Source: an uncultured Oscillospiraceae bacterium
Lineage (GTDB): Bacteria; Bacillota; Clostridia; Oscillospirales; Acutalibacteraceae
Direction of reading: 5' to 3'
NCBI GenBank assembly: GCA_900541565.1
Contig: UQKB01000036.1
Location: 1 to 11,885 of the forward strand
Length of the DNA: 11,885 bases
Under the pieces are notes generated by a model. That model had not been told where the DNA came from. It searched no databases and saw nothing but the letters and a program-made list of their open reading frames with translations. Position 1 is the stretch's first letter, and every line of letters starts with the position of its first letter. The position numbers and the translations under genes were made by a program. Positions 1 through 6,726 of this stretch are shown here, piece after piece.

Positions 1-48
1 CGAGATCGCTCAGTGTCTCGTGGGCTCGGAGATGTGTATAAGAGACAG
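1..48. other. Residual Illumina Nextera adapter (sequencing artefact)
   Basis: Positions 15-48 are identical, as I remember it, to the 34-nt Nextera read-2 transposase adapter, ending in the transposon mosaic end at 30-48 (AGATGTGTATAAGAGACAG). Positions 1-6 (CGAGAT) match the end of the Illumina P7 primer and 7-14 (CGCTCAGT) lie where the 8-nt i7 index belongs. P7 end, index, adapter and mosaic end are therefore all in the correct order and spacing. Genuine genomic sequence begins at about position 49. This is library adapter left on a contig end, not a mobile element. Confidence 0.97.
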
Positions 49-116
49 AAATATTATTATACAATTTCATTTTGCATCTTTGTCATAAAAATTATGCCGC
101 CTTTTCTTACCTTCTA

Positions 117-145
117 TTGACAAATTTGGAAAAATGCAGTATGAT
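117..145 (+). promoter_or_regulatory. Promoter of the MarR-family regulator gene
   Basis: A perfect -35 box TTGACA (117-122) is followed after a 17-nt spacer by the -10 box TATGAT (140-145, 5 of 6 consensus). This is a near-ideal vegetative sigma-70/sigma-A type promoter. The start of transcription would fall at about 151-153, inside the palindrome at 147-164, and the regulator begins at 184 after an AGAGGTG ribosome site (167-173). Confidence 0.85.
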
Positions 146-146
146 A

Positions 147-164
147 TTGTTCGAAAACGAACAA
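147..164. promoter_or_regulatory. Palindromic operator at the regulator's own promoter
   Basis: TTGTTCGAAAACGAACAA is a perfect inverted repeat with 7-bp arms (147-153 and 158-164) around AAAA. It lies one base downstream of the -10 box, across the predicted transcription start. Dimeric MarR proteins usually bind palindromes of about 16-20 bp placed like this to block RNA polymerase, so autorepression by the gene at 184-609 is the natural inference. A similar site lies at 658-675 in front of the exporter genes. Confidence 0.75.
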
Positions 165-183
165 AAAGAGGTGCAAAAAATAG

Positions 184-609
184 ATGAAGCGCGACTGCGG
201 GATATGGATCAACATCCTGTCACATAAATTAAAGCAGCGCATGAATGCCGCTTTGTCTGATCTAGGCATTACTGGCGTGCAAAGCAGGGTTATGCACTAT
301 ATTCTGGAGCATTACAAGGAAGGGCCTGTTTTCCAAAAAAACGTGGAAGAGGCCTTTGGACTGAGCCGTTCCACCACAACGGGTATTTTGCAGCTATTAG
401 AAAAAAACGGCCTGATTTTCCGGGAAAGTGTAGCCCGCGACGCACGACTGAAAAGCCTTGTACCAACAGAAAAGGCCGCACGTATGGATGCCCGAGTGCA
501 TGCCTGTATTTGCGAAATAGAGCTTATGCTGACAAAAGATATATCGCCAGGGCAGCAACAGCTGTTTTTGGAAATAGCAGATAAAATGTATCAAAATTTG
601 GGCAGATAA
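184..609 (+). CDS. MarR-family winged-helix transcriptional regulator
   Basis: The 141-residue length is typical of MarR repressors, which act as dimers and release DNA on binding a small ligand or on oxidation. The winged helix covers about residues 35-95: a recognition helix near 61-74 (SRSTTTGILQLLEK), then a beta-wing with the family's D-x-R signature at D86 and R88 (DARLKSLVPT). Flanking helices (1-30 and 100-138) would form the dimer interface. C5, C108 and C110 are present, but nothing shows that they sense redox. The ATG start is supported by AGAGGTG ten bases upstream. It lies directly upstream of two ABC exporter genes in the same direction, and palindromes at both promoters suggest that it represses itself and the exporter. 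The ligand cannot be predicted. Confidence 0.93.
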   Translation: MKRDCGIWINILSHKLKQRMNAALSDLGITGVQSRVMHYILEHYKEGPVFQKNVEEAFGLSRSTTTGILQLLEKNGLIFRESVARDARLKSLVPTEKAARMDARVHACICEIELMLTKDISPGQQQLFLEIADKMYQNLGR

Positions 610-629
610 TCGGCACCTAAACGGCACCA

Positions 630-658
630 TGGAAACACGTGCATATCTCTTGTATAAT
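630..658 (+). promoter_or_regulatory. Promoter of the ABC exporter operon
   Basis: A perfect -10 box TATAAT (653-658) has a partial -35 box TGGAAA (630-635, 4 of 6) at a 17-nt spacing. The 118-bp gap between the regulator and exporter genes thus carries its own promoter, so the exporter need not depend on read-through. The last base of the -10 box is the first base of the palindrome at 658-675. Confidence 0.65.
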
Positions 659-675
659 TGTTTGTACCATAACAA
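658..675. promoter_or_regulatory. Second candidate MarR operator, at the exporter promoter
   Basis: TTGTTTGTACCATAACAA has perfect 5-bp arms (TTGTT at 658-662, AACAA at 671-675) around 8 bases. Aligned without gaps to the operator at 147-164, both outer arms are identical and 12 of 18 bases match. It has nearly the same offset from its -10 box as the first site. The centre is degenerate, so binding may be weaker than at the first site. The assignment is by similarity and position only. Confidence 0.6.
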
Positions 676-727
676 ATAAATGTGAAATAAGCAGGTCTTT
701 TCAGATCAAGAAAAGGGGAGTATTGCG

Positions 728-2473
728 ATGATAAAAGTTTTGGCAAAAAGCATACGAGAATATAAAAAGCCCTCCTTGCTGGCGCCAATTTTAGTATCGG
801 GTGAAGTAGTGCTGGAATGCATTATTCCGTTTCTTACGGCGAATCTTGTCAACGAAATCAAAAACGGTTGTTCTTTAGGCGTTATTGTGCAGTATGGGCT
901 TGTGCTGATAGCAATGGCGGCACTGTCGCTTACCTTCGGCGCTCTGGCGGGTTCCGCCTGTGCAACGGCCAGTTGCGGCTTTGCCCGCAATCTGCGAAAG
1001 GATATGTTTTCTAAAATACAGGGCTATTCCTTTGAAAATATTGATAAGTTTTCTGTATCAAGCCTTGTTACACGACTGACCACCGACGTAACCAATGTGC
1101 AACTGGCATATATGATGATTGTACGCACAGCAATCCGTTGCCCGTTGATGTTGGTCTTTGCCTTTGTAATGGCCTTTATAATGGGAGGAGACATGGTGTT
1201 TATTTTTATACTGGTAATCCCTATTTTAGGTTTTGGGCTTTTTTGGGTCATTAAAAAGACTATGCCACTGTTTCGAAGGGTATTTAAAAAGTACGATGCG
1301 CTCAACAGCTCTGTACAGGAAAATATCAGAGGCATGCGGGTGGTTAAGTCATATGTGCGAGAAAATTATGAAAAACAGAAGTTTGGCGTGGCAGCTGAAA
1401 ATGTATGCGCAGACTTTACAAAGGCAGAACGTATTTTGGCAATTAACAATCCGCTGATGCAGTTTTGCATGTATGCAGTCATGGTATTTGTGATGTCCTA
1501 TGGTTCTTATGTGGTGATTACTTCCCAGGGGCTTGACCTGGACGTAGGGCAAATGTCTGCAATGCTGACCTATGGTTTTCAGATTCTTAGCAGCCTGATG
1601 ATGCTTTCCATGGTGTTTGTCATGATCACCATGGCCAGTGAGTCATCCCAGCGTATTGTAGAGGTACTGACAGAGGAAAGCGTTTTACAAAGCCCGGAAA
1701 ATGCGGTCAGTGTGGTAAAGGACGGCTCTATCGACTTTGAAAACGTCAGCTTTAAATATTCTAAAAATGCCGAGCGGATGGCACTTGCAGATATTAACCT
1801 GCATATCCGATCAGGAGAGATTATTGGAATTATCGGCGGAACCGGTTCGTCTAAATCTACGCTGATTCAGCTGATCCCGCGCCTGTATGACGTAACACAG
1901 GGTGCAGTGCGCGTAGGCGGCGTGGATGTGCGGGAATACGATTTAAAGGTTCTGCGCGACCAGGTGGCCGTGGTACTGCAAAAAAACGAACTGTTTTCCG
2001 GTACAATCAAGGAAAATCTGCGTTGGGGAAACGAGGACGCGACCGACGCGGAGATGGAAGAAGCCTGCAAGCTGGCGCAGGCCGACGAATTTATCCGCCA
2101 GTTTCCCAATGGGTATGATACCCATATAGAGCAGGGCGGCGCCAACGTATCCGGTGGGCAGAAGCAAAGGCTGTGCATTGCGCGTGCACTTTTGAAAAAG
2201 CCTAAAATTCTGATTTTGGACGATTCTACAAGCGCGGTGGATACCCGAACAGACGCATTGATCCGCCAGGCGTTCCGCCAGTATATTCCCGAAACGACCA
2301 AAGTAATTATTGCACAGCGCGTTGCCTCCGTACAGGACGCCGACCGTATTATCGTAATGGATGGCGGCACGATCAACGCTGTTGGTACACACCAGGAGCT
2401 TTTAAAGACCAATACAATTTATCAGGAAGTCTATTATTCCCAGAATAAGGCAGGTGACGACGATGCTCAGTAA
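728..2473 (+). CDS. ABC exporter half-transporter, degenerate-site subunit (BmrC/TM287-like)
   Basis: This 581-residue protein has an N-terminal six-helix membrane domain (about 15-310) fused to an ATPase domain (about 335-575), the plan of type IV ABC exporters that expel drugs or peptides. Walker A is GGTGSSKST (370-378), with Ser in place of the last Gly. The signature is a canonical VSGGQ (474-478). Walker B ends in D498-D499, so Asp replaces the catalytic Glu, and the H-loop has Q530 instead of His. This pattern is known for the non-hydrolysing subunit of heterodimers such as BmrCD and TM287/288. Its partner at 2463-4370 has the complementary features. The start is supported by AGGGGAG seven bases before the ATG. 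The reading frame overlaps the next gene by 11 bases (20 if that gene's GTG is used), implying translational coupling. Substrate unknown. Confidence 0.93.
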   Translation: MIKVLAKSIREYKKPSLLAPILVSGEVVLECIIPFLTANLVNEIKNGCSLGVIVQYGLVLIAMAALSLTFGALAGSACATASCGFARNLRKDMFSKIQGYSFENIDKFSVSSLVTRLTTDVTNVQLAYMMIVRTAIRCPLMLVFAFVMAFIMGGDMVFIFILVIPILGFGLFWVIKKTMPLFRRVFKKYDALNSSVQENIRGMRVVKSYVRENYEKQKFGVAAENVCADFTKAERILAINNPLMQFCMYAVMVFVMSYGSYVVITSQGLDLDVGQMSAMLTYGFQILSSLMMLSMVFVMITMASESSQRIVEVLTEESVLQSPENAVSVVKDGSIDFENVSFKYSKNAERMALADINLHIRSGEIIGIIGGTGSSKSTLIQLIPRLYDVTQGAVRVGGVDVREYDLKVLRDQVAVVLQKNELFSGTIKENLRWGNEDATDAEMEEACKLAQADEFIRQFPNGYDTHIEQGGANVSGGQKQRLCIARALLKKPKILILDDSTSAVDTRTDALIRQAFRQYIPETTKVIIAQRVASVQDADRIIVMDGGTINAVGTHQELLKTNTIYQEVYYSQNKAGDDDAQ

Positions 2474-4370
2474 AAGCGCAAAAAAGCACCAAGGCTCCAA
2501 AGGCGTGTTGGGAAGGCTGATTCGCACGCTGTTTGGTTTTTATCCTGTGCTGCTGCCGGTGACGATTGTATGTATTTTAATTAGCGCCGTCGTAAGTTCA
2601 ATTCCGTCTGTTTTTATGCAAAATATTATTTCATATGTGGAGCAAAGCTGGAAAAGCGGCAACTGGGACGGAGTATCGGCCCAAATTTTGGGACTGGTGG
2701 TAGTGCTGGCTATCTTCTACGTGTTAAGCCTGGCCGCAGGTTTTGCCTTTAACCAATTGATGGCTGTTATTACACAGGGATCGCTTGCAAAACTGCGTGA
2801 AAAAATGTTTAACGGCATGCAGAACCTGCCTGTCAAATACTTCGACACACACAACCACGGCGATGTAATGAGCTATTACACCAATGATATCGACACACTG
2901 CGGCAGATGATTTCCCAAAGCTTTCCACAACTGATGATAGCGGCGGTTACCGTCCTGACGGTGTTTTCTATTATGGTATATTACAGTCTGTGGATGACGC
3001 TGGTAGTGATCTTGGGCGTAGTGGTCATGACGCTTGTCATAAAAAAAGTAGGGGGAAGCTCGGCCAAGTACTTTATACGCCAACAGTTGGCGCTGGGGCG
3101 TACAGAGGGCTTTGTGGAAGAAATGATGAACGGTCAGAAGGTCATCAAAGTGTTTTGCCATGAGCATCAGGCACAAAAGGAATTTGATGCGATCAATGAC
3201 GCTTTGTTTGCCGATGCAGAAAAAGCAAACCGCTATGCCAATATGCTCATGCCTATTTTAAACAATATTGGGAACGTGCTGTACGTAATTGTAGCGCTGG
3301 CGGGCGGTATTCTTTTGATCACCGCTGTTCCAAACGTGAGTATTTCAGGCATTGGGTTTGGCATTAGCATTGTAATACCGTTTTTAAATATGACAAAGCA
3401 GTTTGCAGGCAATATAAGCCAGGTTTCCAATCAGCTTAACGCTATTGTCATGGGCCTTGCGGGCGCGCAGCGGATCTTTACGCTGATTGATGAAAAGCCC
3501 GAACCCGACGACGGTTATGTAACGCTGGTCAATGCGCGTGAAACAAGAGACGGTCACCTGGAGGAGTGTAAGGAGCGAACCAATGTATGGGCGTGGAAGC
3601 ATCCGCACAGCGACGGGACCGTCACCTATACCCGCCTTGCTGGCGATGTGCGCATGTTTGATGTGGATTTTGCCTACGAAGAAGGAAAAACCGTGCTGCA
3701 CGATGTTTCACTGTATGCAAAGCCCGGGCAAAAGGTGGCCTTTGTGGGGTCTACCGGAGCAGGGAAAACCACCATTACCAATTTAATTAACCGTTTTTAT
3801 GACATTGCCGATGGGAAAATCCGTTATGATGGAATTAATATCAATAAAATTAAAAAGGCCGATCTGCGGCGTAGCCTGGGAATGGTATTGCAGGATACAA
3901 ACCTGTTTACAGGAACGGTCATGGAAAACATCCGCTACGGCCGCCTGGACGCAAGTGATGAGGAATGTATTGCGGCCGCTAAGCTGGCAGGTGCGCACGA
4001 CTTTATTACCCGCCTGCCGCAGGGGTACGATACGCCGCTGTCAGGGAACGGTGCAAGCCTTTCCCAGGGGCAGCGTCAGCTATTGTCAATTGCCCGCGCA
4101 GCGGTAGCTGACCCGCCCGTTATGATTTTGGACGAGGCAACCAGTTCTATTGACACGCGTACCGAGGCGATTGTACAGCAGGGGATGGATGCACTTATGA
4201 CAAACCGAACCGTGTTTGTAATTGCCCACCGGTTGAGTACGATCAAAAATTCGGACGCCATTATGGTGTTGGACCATGGACGTATTATTGAACGCGGCAC
4301 ACATGACGAGTTGCTCAAACAAAAAGGTACCTATTATCAGCTGTATACCGGCGCACTGGAGCTTGACTGA
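2463..4370 (+). CDS. ABC exporter half-transporter, catalytic subunit (BmrD/TM288-like)
   Basis: This is the partner of the preceding gene: a membrane domain (about 30-330) and an ATPase domain (about 395-632) in a 635-residue protein. Walker A GSTGAGKTT (429-437), Walker B D557 with catalytic E558, and H-loop H589 are all intact. Its signature is LSQGQ (533-537) rather than LSGGQ. In the dimer, this changed signature would face the defective Walker site of the first subunit, while the intact Walker motifs face that subunit's VSGGQ, giving one competent and one degenerate ATP site. An extra stretch of about 40 residues (352-392, with a WAWKHPH motif) separates the two domains. I chose ATG 2463 because AGGTGA (2452-2457) lies five bases upstream. 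An in-frame GTG at 2454 would add three residues but has a cramped ribosome site. Confidence 0.92.
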   Translation: MLSKSAKKHQGSKGVLGRLIRTLFGFYPVLLPVTIVCILISAVVSSIPSVFMQNIISYVEQSWKSGNWDGVSAQILGLVVVLAIFYVLSLAAGFAFNQLMAVITQGSLAKLREKMFNGMQNLPVKYFDTHNHGDVMSYYTNDIDTLRQMISQSFPQLMIAAVTVLTVFSIMVYYSLWMTLVVILGVVVMTLVIKKVGGSSAKYFIRQQLALGRTEGFVEEMMNGQKVIKVFCHEHQAQKEFDAINDALFADAEKANRYANMLMPILNNIGNVLYVIVALAGGILLITAVPNVSISGIGFGISIVIPFLNMTKQFAGNISQVSNQLNAIVMGLAGAQRIFTLIDEKPEPDDGYVTLVNARETRDGHLEECKERTNVWAWKHPHSDGTVTYTRLAGDVRMFDVDFAYEEGKTVLHDVSLYAKPGQKVAFVGSTGAGKTTITNLINRFYDIADGKIRYDGININKIKKADLRRSLGMVLQDTNLFTGTVMENIRYGRLDASDEECIAAAKLAGAHDFITRLPQGYDTPLSGNGASLSQGQRQLLSIARAAVADPPVMILDEATSSIDTRTEAIVQQGMDALMTNRTVFVIAHRLSTIKNSDAIMVLDHGRIIERGTHDELLKQKGTYYQLYTGALELD

Positions 4371-4470
4371 TGGCACAGTAAGCCACAGAGAACATAATAG
4401 ATGACAAAAGAAAAGAAAGACAATATCCTAAAGAGCAGTGTAGTGTGCTTTCTATGCGGAAAAATAAAAG

Positions 4471-4509
4471 AAAAACACGGCAAACCCGTATAAGGTGGCC
4501 GTGTTTTTT
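4471..4509 (+). terminator. Intrinsic terminator of the ABC exporter operon
   Basis: AAAAACACGGC (4471-4481) pairs perfectly with GCCGTGTTTTT (4498-4508), an 11-bp stem. The 16-nt loop could hold a further 3-bp ACC/GGT pairing. The right arm runs into a T-tract (4504-4509), followed by GTTTTG. It lies about 100 bp after the exporter stop codon. Because the left arm starts with A's, it could also stop transcripts coming from the other side. Confidence 0.85.
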
Positions 4510-4602
4510 GTTTTGTATTCGTATAGAAAGGCAAGCCAAACATATACTATTGGTAATATGTTCAAAAAAGTCATACAGAAACAAACAGGAAAGGTGAATG
4601 CT

Positions 4603-6570
4603 ATGCTGCCTGCTATAAAGCTGGTTTCCAACCATGATGGAACGTACGACATATTTCTTGAATATAAGAGGGAAGATGTCGAATTTGCACAGGAGTTTGA
4701 TGTCGGAAAAAATGTCCTATCAAATTCAAAAGAAATTTTAGCGTCTGTAAAAGCCTATGCAAAGAAAGCAAAAATTGCAAGTGTAAAAATATTTGTTTCA
4801 GGTGTTCTGATTGCAACGATCGCTTTTTCGTTTTTTCTTTCTGTTTTTGCAGCAGAGGATCGGTACAGCATGGGGTATTTGTACAGTGGAACCGACCAGC
4901 AGCAGATCGAATATGTAAACCAGACACATAACGCGCTGGATACAGTCTCTCCAAGCTATTTTGATATTGAGCAGGACGGAAGCCTGAAGCTGAACTATTT
5001 AAGCGAGTATTTAATTGAAACCATGCATGCGCAAAATATAAAGGTTGTTCCGTTTTTAAGCAACCACTGGAGCCGGACTGCAGGTATAAACGCGTTGCAG
5101 GACGTTGAAACGCTTTCCACACAGGTTGCAGACTATGTCGCACAATACAATCTGGATGGGGTTAATGTCGATATTGAAAATGTAACGCATGAGCAGAAAG
5201 ACCAGTATACACAGCTTGTTAAACTGTTGCGCGAAAAAATTCCACAGCACAAAGAGGTTTCCGTTGCGGTTGCGGCCAATCCAAACGATTGGCAAACGGG
5301 ATGGCATGGGTCTTATGATTATGCGGCACTGGCACAATATGCGGACCATCTTTTCATTATGGCGTATGACGAGCATCACGAAGGCGGGGAAGCCGGGCCT
5401 GTTGCAGGAATTGACTTTGTCGAGCGATCTGTTCAATATGCTTTAACAAAAACAACATCGGATAAAATTGTTGTGGGAATTCCTTTTTATGGGCGCGTTT
5501 GGAGTTTGGACAGCGACAGGATCGTGGGTAAAGGGATTAGCAGCAAAACCATTTTGGACATTTTGGATAATTGTGAAGCGACCATAACCTATGATGAACA
5601 AAGCCAGTCCGTAAAAGCGGAATTTAAAATTACACAGGCAAGCGAAAAATATACGGTAGGCGGAGATTTTGTCCTGCAGCCTGGAAATTATGTAGTTTGG
5701 TTTGAAAATGAGCGGTCTTATGAGGCAAAACTGGATCTGGTTGAAAAGTACGATTTAAAGGGAGTAGGTTCCTGGTCCTTGGGACAGGAAGACCCATCCA
5801 TATGGGAACATTACGACAGCTGGCTTAATGGGGATGCAACAGATGCTACCAGCCCAGAGACAAATGCGCCTACCATTCCGGAGCAGACAGAAACACCGGA
5901 AGCGACAGAAACACCGGAAAAACCCGAGACACCGGAAACGCCCGAAAACGGCGAATCTTCTACAGATCCGTCTGCTGCAGAGGAAGGAAAAGATGCGTGG
6001 GTTTTATTAAGTCAGACAAAGGTATCGGTCTATAAAAATGCAAACCTAAAGGGAAAGGTGGTTGCCACACTTTCCGGAGGCGACCGCATTTCCGTGCTGG
6101 AAGACACCGGCAAAGGCGCTTATAAGGTAAAGCTTTCTGACGGAAGAACCGGCTATGTTTCTTCGGCGTATATTACCATGGAAAAGCAACCGGACAACAC
6201 CTTTCCATCAGAGCCTTCCGTGGAGTATTTCCTTTATGAAGTAAAAACGGGAGACACACTCTGGAAAATAGCGGCTACGCACTTGGGCTCGGGAAGCCGG
6301 TATACAAAGATTATGGAAATCAATGGGCTGAAAAGTGAGACGATTTATTCCGGCATGCAGCTGAAAATACCGGTAAACACAGATAGTGACAATACAGGTA
6401 ATACGGACAGTACTTCCAGAAAATATACCGTCAAACGGGGCGACACACTTTGGAAAATAGCCAAAGCTCAACTTGGAGACGGAACCCGCTATACAGAAAT
6501 TATGGAGCTTAACAATTTAACAGGTACGGTTATATACTCCGGGCAAATTCTTAAACTGCCAAAAAAGTAA
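4603..6570 (+). CDS. Membrane-anchored GH18-family glycosidase with SH3b and two LysM domains
   Basis: The 655-residue protein probably cleaves a GlcNAc-containing polymer such as peptidoglycan or chitin-like glycan outside the membrane. In order: a Lys-rich N-terminal segment (1-62), one hydrophobic helix (63-84), a GH18 barrel (about 86-408), a Pro/Thr/Glu-rich linker (410-463), an SH3b domain (465-527) and two LysM repeats (545-590 and 608-653). The catalytic strand reads DGVNVDIE (185-192), with E192 as the expected acid and N188 where the classic DxxDxDxE motif has Asp. The helix could be a signal anchor or a long signal peptide ending near VFAAED. ATG 4603 is chosen for its AAAGGTGA ribosome site. 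An in-frame GTG at 4495 lies inside the upstream terminator, and ATG 4558 lacks a good site. Spore-cortex hydrolases of the YaaH/SleL type share GH18 and LysM, but there LysM is N-terminal. Confidence 0.9.
   Translation: MLPAIKLVSNHDGTYDIFLEYKREDVEFAQEFDVGKNVLSNSKEILASVKAYAKKAKIASVKIFVSGVLIATIAFSFFLSVFAAEDRYSMGYLYSGTDQQQIEYVNQTHNALDTVSPSYFDIEQDGSLKLNYLSEYLIETMHAQNIKVVPFLSNHWSRTAGINALQDVETLSTQVADYVAQYNLDGVNVDIENVTHEQKDQYTQLVKLLREKIPQHKEVSVAVAANPNDWQTGWHGSYDYAALAQYADHLFIMAYDEHHEGGEAGPVAGIDFVERSVQYALTKTTSDKIVVGIPFYGRVWSLDSDRIVGKGISSKTILDILDNCEATITYDEQSQSVKAEFKITQASEKYTVGGDFVLQPGNYVVWFENERSYEAKLDLVEKYDLKGVGSWSLGQEDPSIWEHYDSWLNGDATDATSPETNAPTIPEQTETPEATETPEKPETPETPENGESSTDPSAAEEGKDAWVLLSQTKVSVYKNANLKGKVVATLSGGDRISVLEDTGKGAYKVKLSDGRTGYVSSAYITMEKQPDNTFPSEPSVEYFLYEVKTGDTLWKIAATHLGSGSRYTKIMEINGLKSETIYSGMQLKIPVNTDSDNTGNTDSTSRKYTVKRGDTLWKIAKAQLGDGTRYTEIMELNNLTGTVIYSGQILKLPKK
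5886..5937 (+). repeat. 18-bp coding repeats in the Pro/Thr/Glu linker
   Basis: Three tandem units of 18 bp encode ETPEAT, ETPEKP and ETPETP between the GH18 and SH3b domains. GACAGAAACACCGGAA occurs identically at 5886-5901 and 5904-5919, with a diverged third copy near 5922-5937. Such repeats can change copy number by slippage, altering the length of the wall-spanning linker in steps of six residues. Confidence 0.75.
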
Positions 6571-6601
6571 AAAAGAGCTGTATAGCGCGCTGCCATACAG
6601 C

Positions 6602-6634
6602 AAAAAGCAAGACGCAGAAAGCGGCTTGCTTTTC
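6602..6634 (+). terminator. Terminator downstream of the GH18 gene
   Basis: AAAAGCAAG (6603-6611) pairs with CTTGCTTTT (6625-6633). An inner CGC/GCG stem (6613-6615 with 6621-6623) continues across a single A-G mismatch. The stem's own right arm provides the short T-tract. A second hairpin just upstream, GCTGTAT (6577-6583) with ATACAGC (6595-6601), lacks a T-tract and may help or act as a decay block. Both lie within 65 bp after the stop codon. Confidence 0.65.
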
Positions 6635-6654
6635 TGTTGTATAGCAAATATAAT
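6626..6654 (+). promoter_or_regulatory. Possible promoter of the hydrogenase gene
   Basis: A perfect TATAAT lies at 6649-6654. With a 17-nt spacer the -35 box would be TTGCTT (6626-6631), a poor match (3 of 6) that sits inside the right arm of the preceding terminator stem. There is no extended -10 TG. The leader to the TTG start would be about 65 nt. The -10 box is convincing, the -35 is not, so an activator may be needed. Confidence 0.4.
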
Positions 6655-6726
6655 AGTGTCGTTCCCCGTTCATAAAGGGAAAATAAAAGATTCACACGCA
6701 ATACAGGCATAAAAGGAAGTGGAATT

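Noticed and set aside
15..48. Transposon end / mobile element signal (mosaic end)
   Set aside because: The mosaic end is embedded in the full Nextera adapter with index and P7 tail, so it comes from library preparation.
611..628. Direct repeat CGGCACC (611-617 and 622-628) after the regulator gene
   Set aside because: It is only 7 bp, single-pair, and upstream of the -35 region, so it could be chance.
2219..2317. First ABC subunit as a decayed or mutated gene (Asp-Asp Walker B, Gln H-loop)
   Set aside because: The frame is intact and the substitutions match the known degenerate-site pattern, with complementary changes in the partner.
1867..2412. 181-residue minus-strand open frame
   Set aside because: It lies opposite the conserved ATPase domain of the first ABC subunit, has no ribosome site and shows no family features.
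4520..4548. Sporulation sigma-E-like promoter (TATA element, 13 nt, then CATATACT) before the GH18 gene
   Set aside because: Spacing and boxes match only partly, and the protein's domain order differs from spore-cortex GH18 enzymes.
4315..4652. Minus-strand frames of 66-106 residues over the exporter/GH18 gap
   Set aside because: They cross the terminator and the starts or ends of real genes, and their composition is Cys/Phe-rich and not protein-like.
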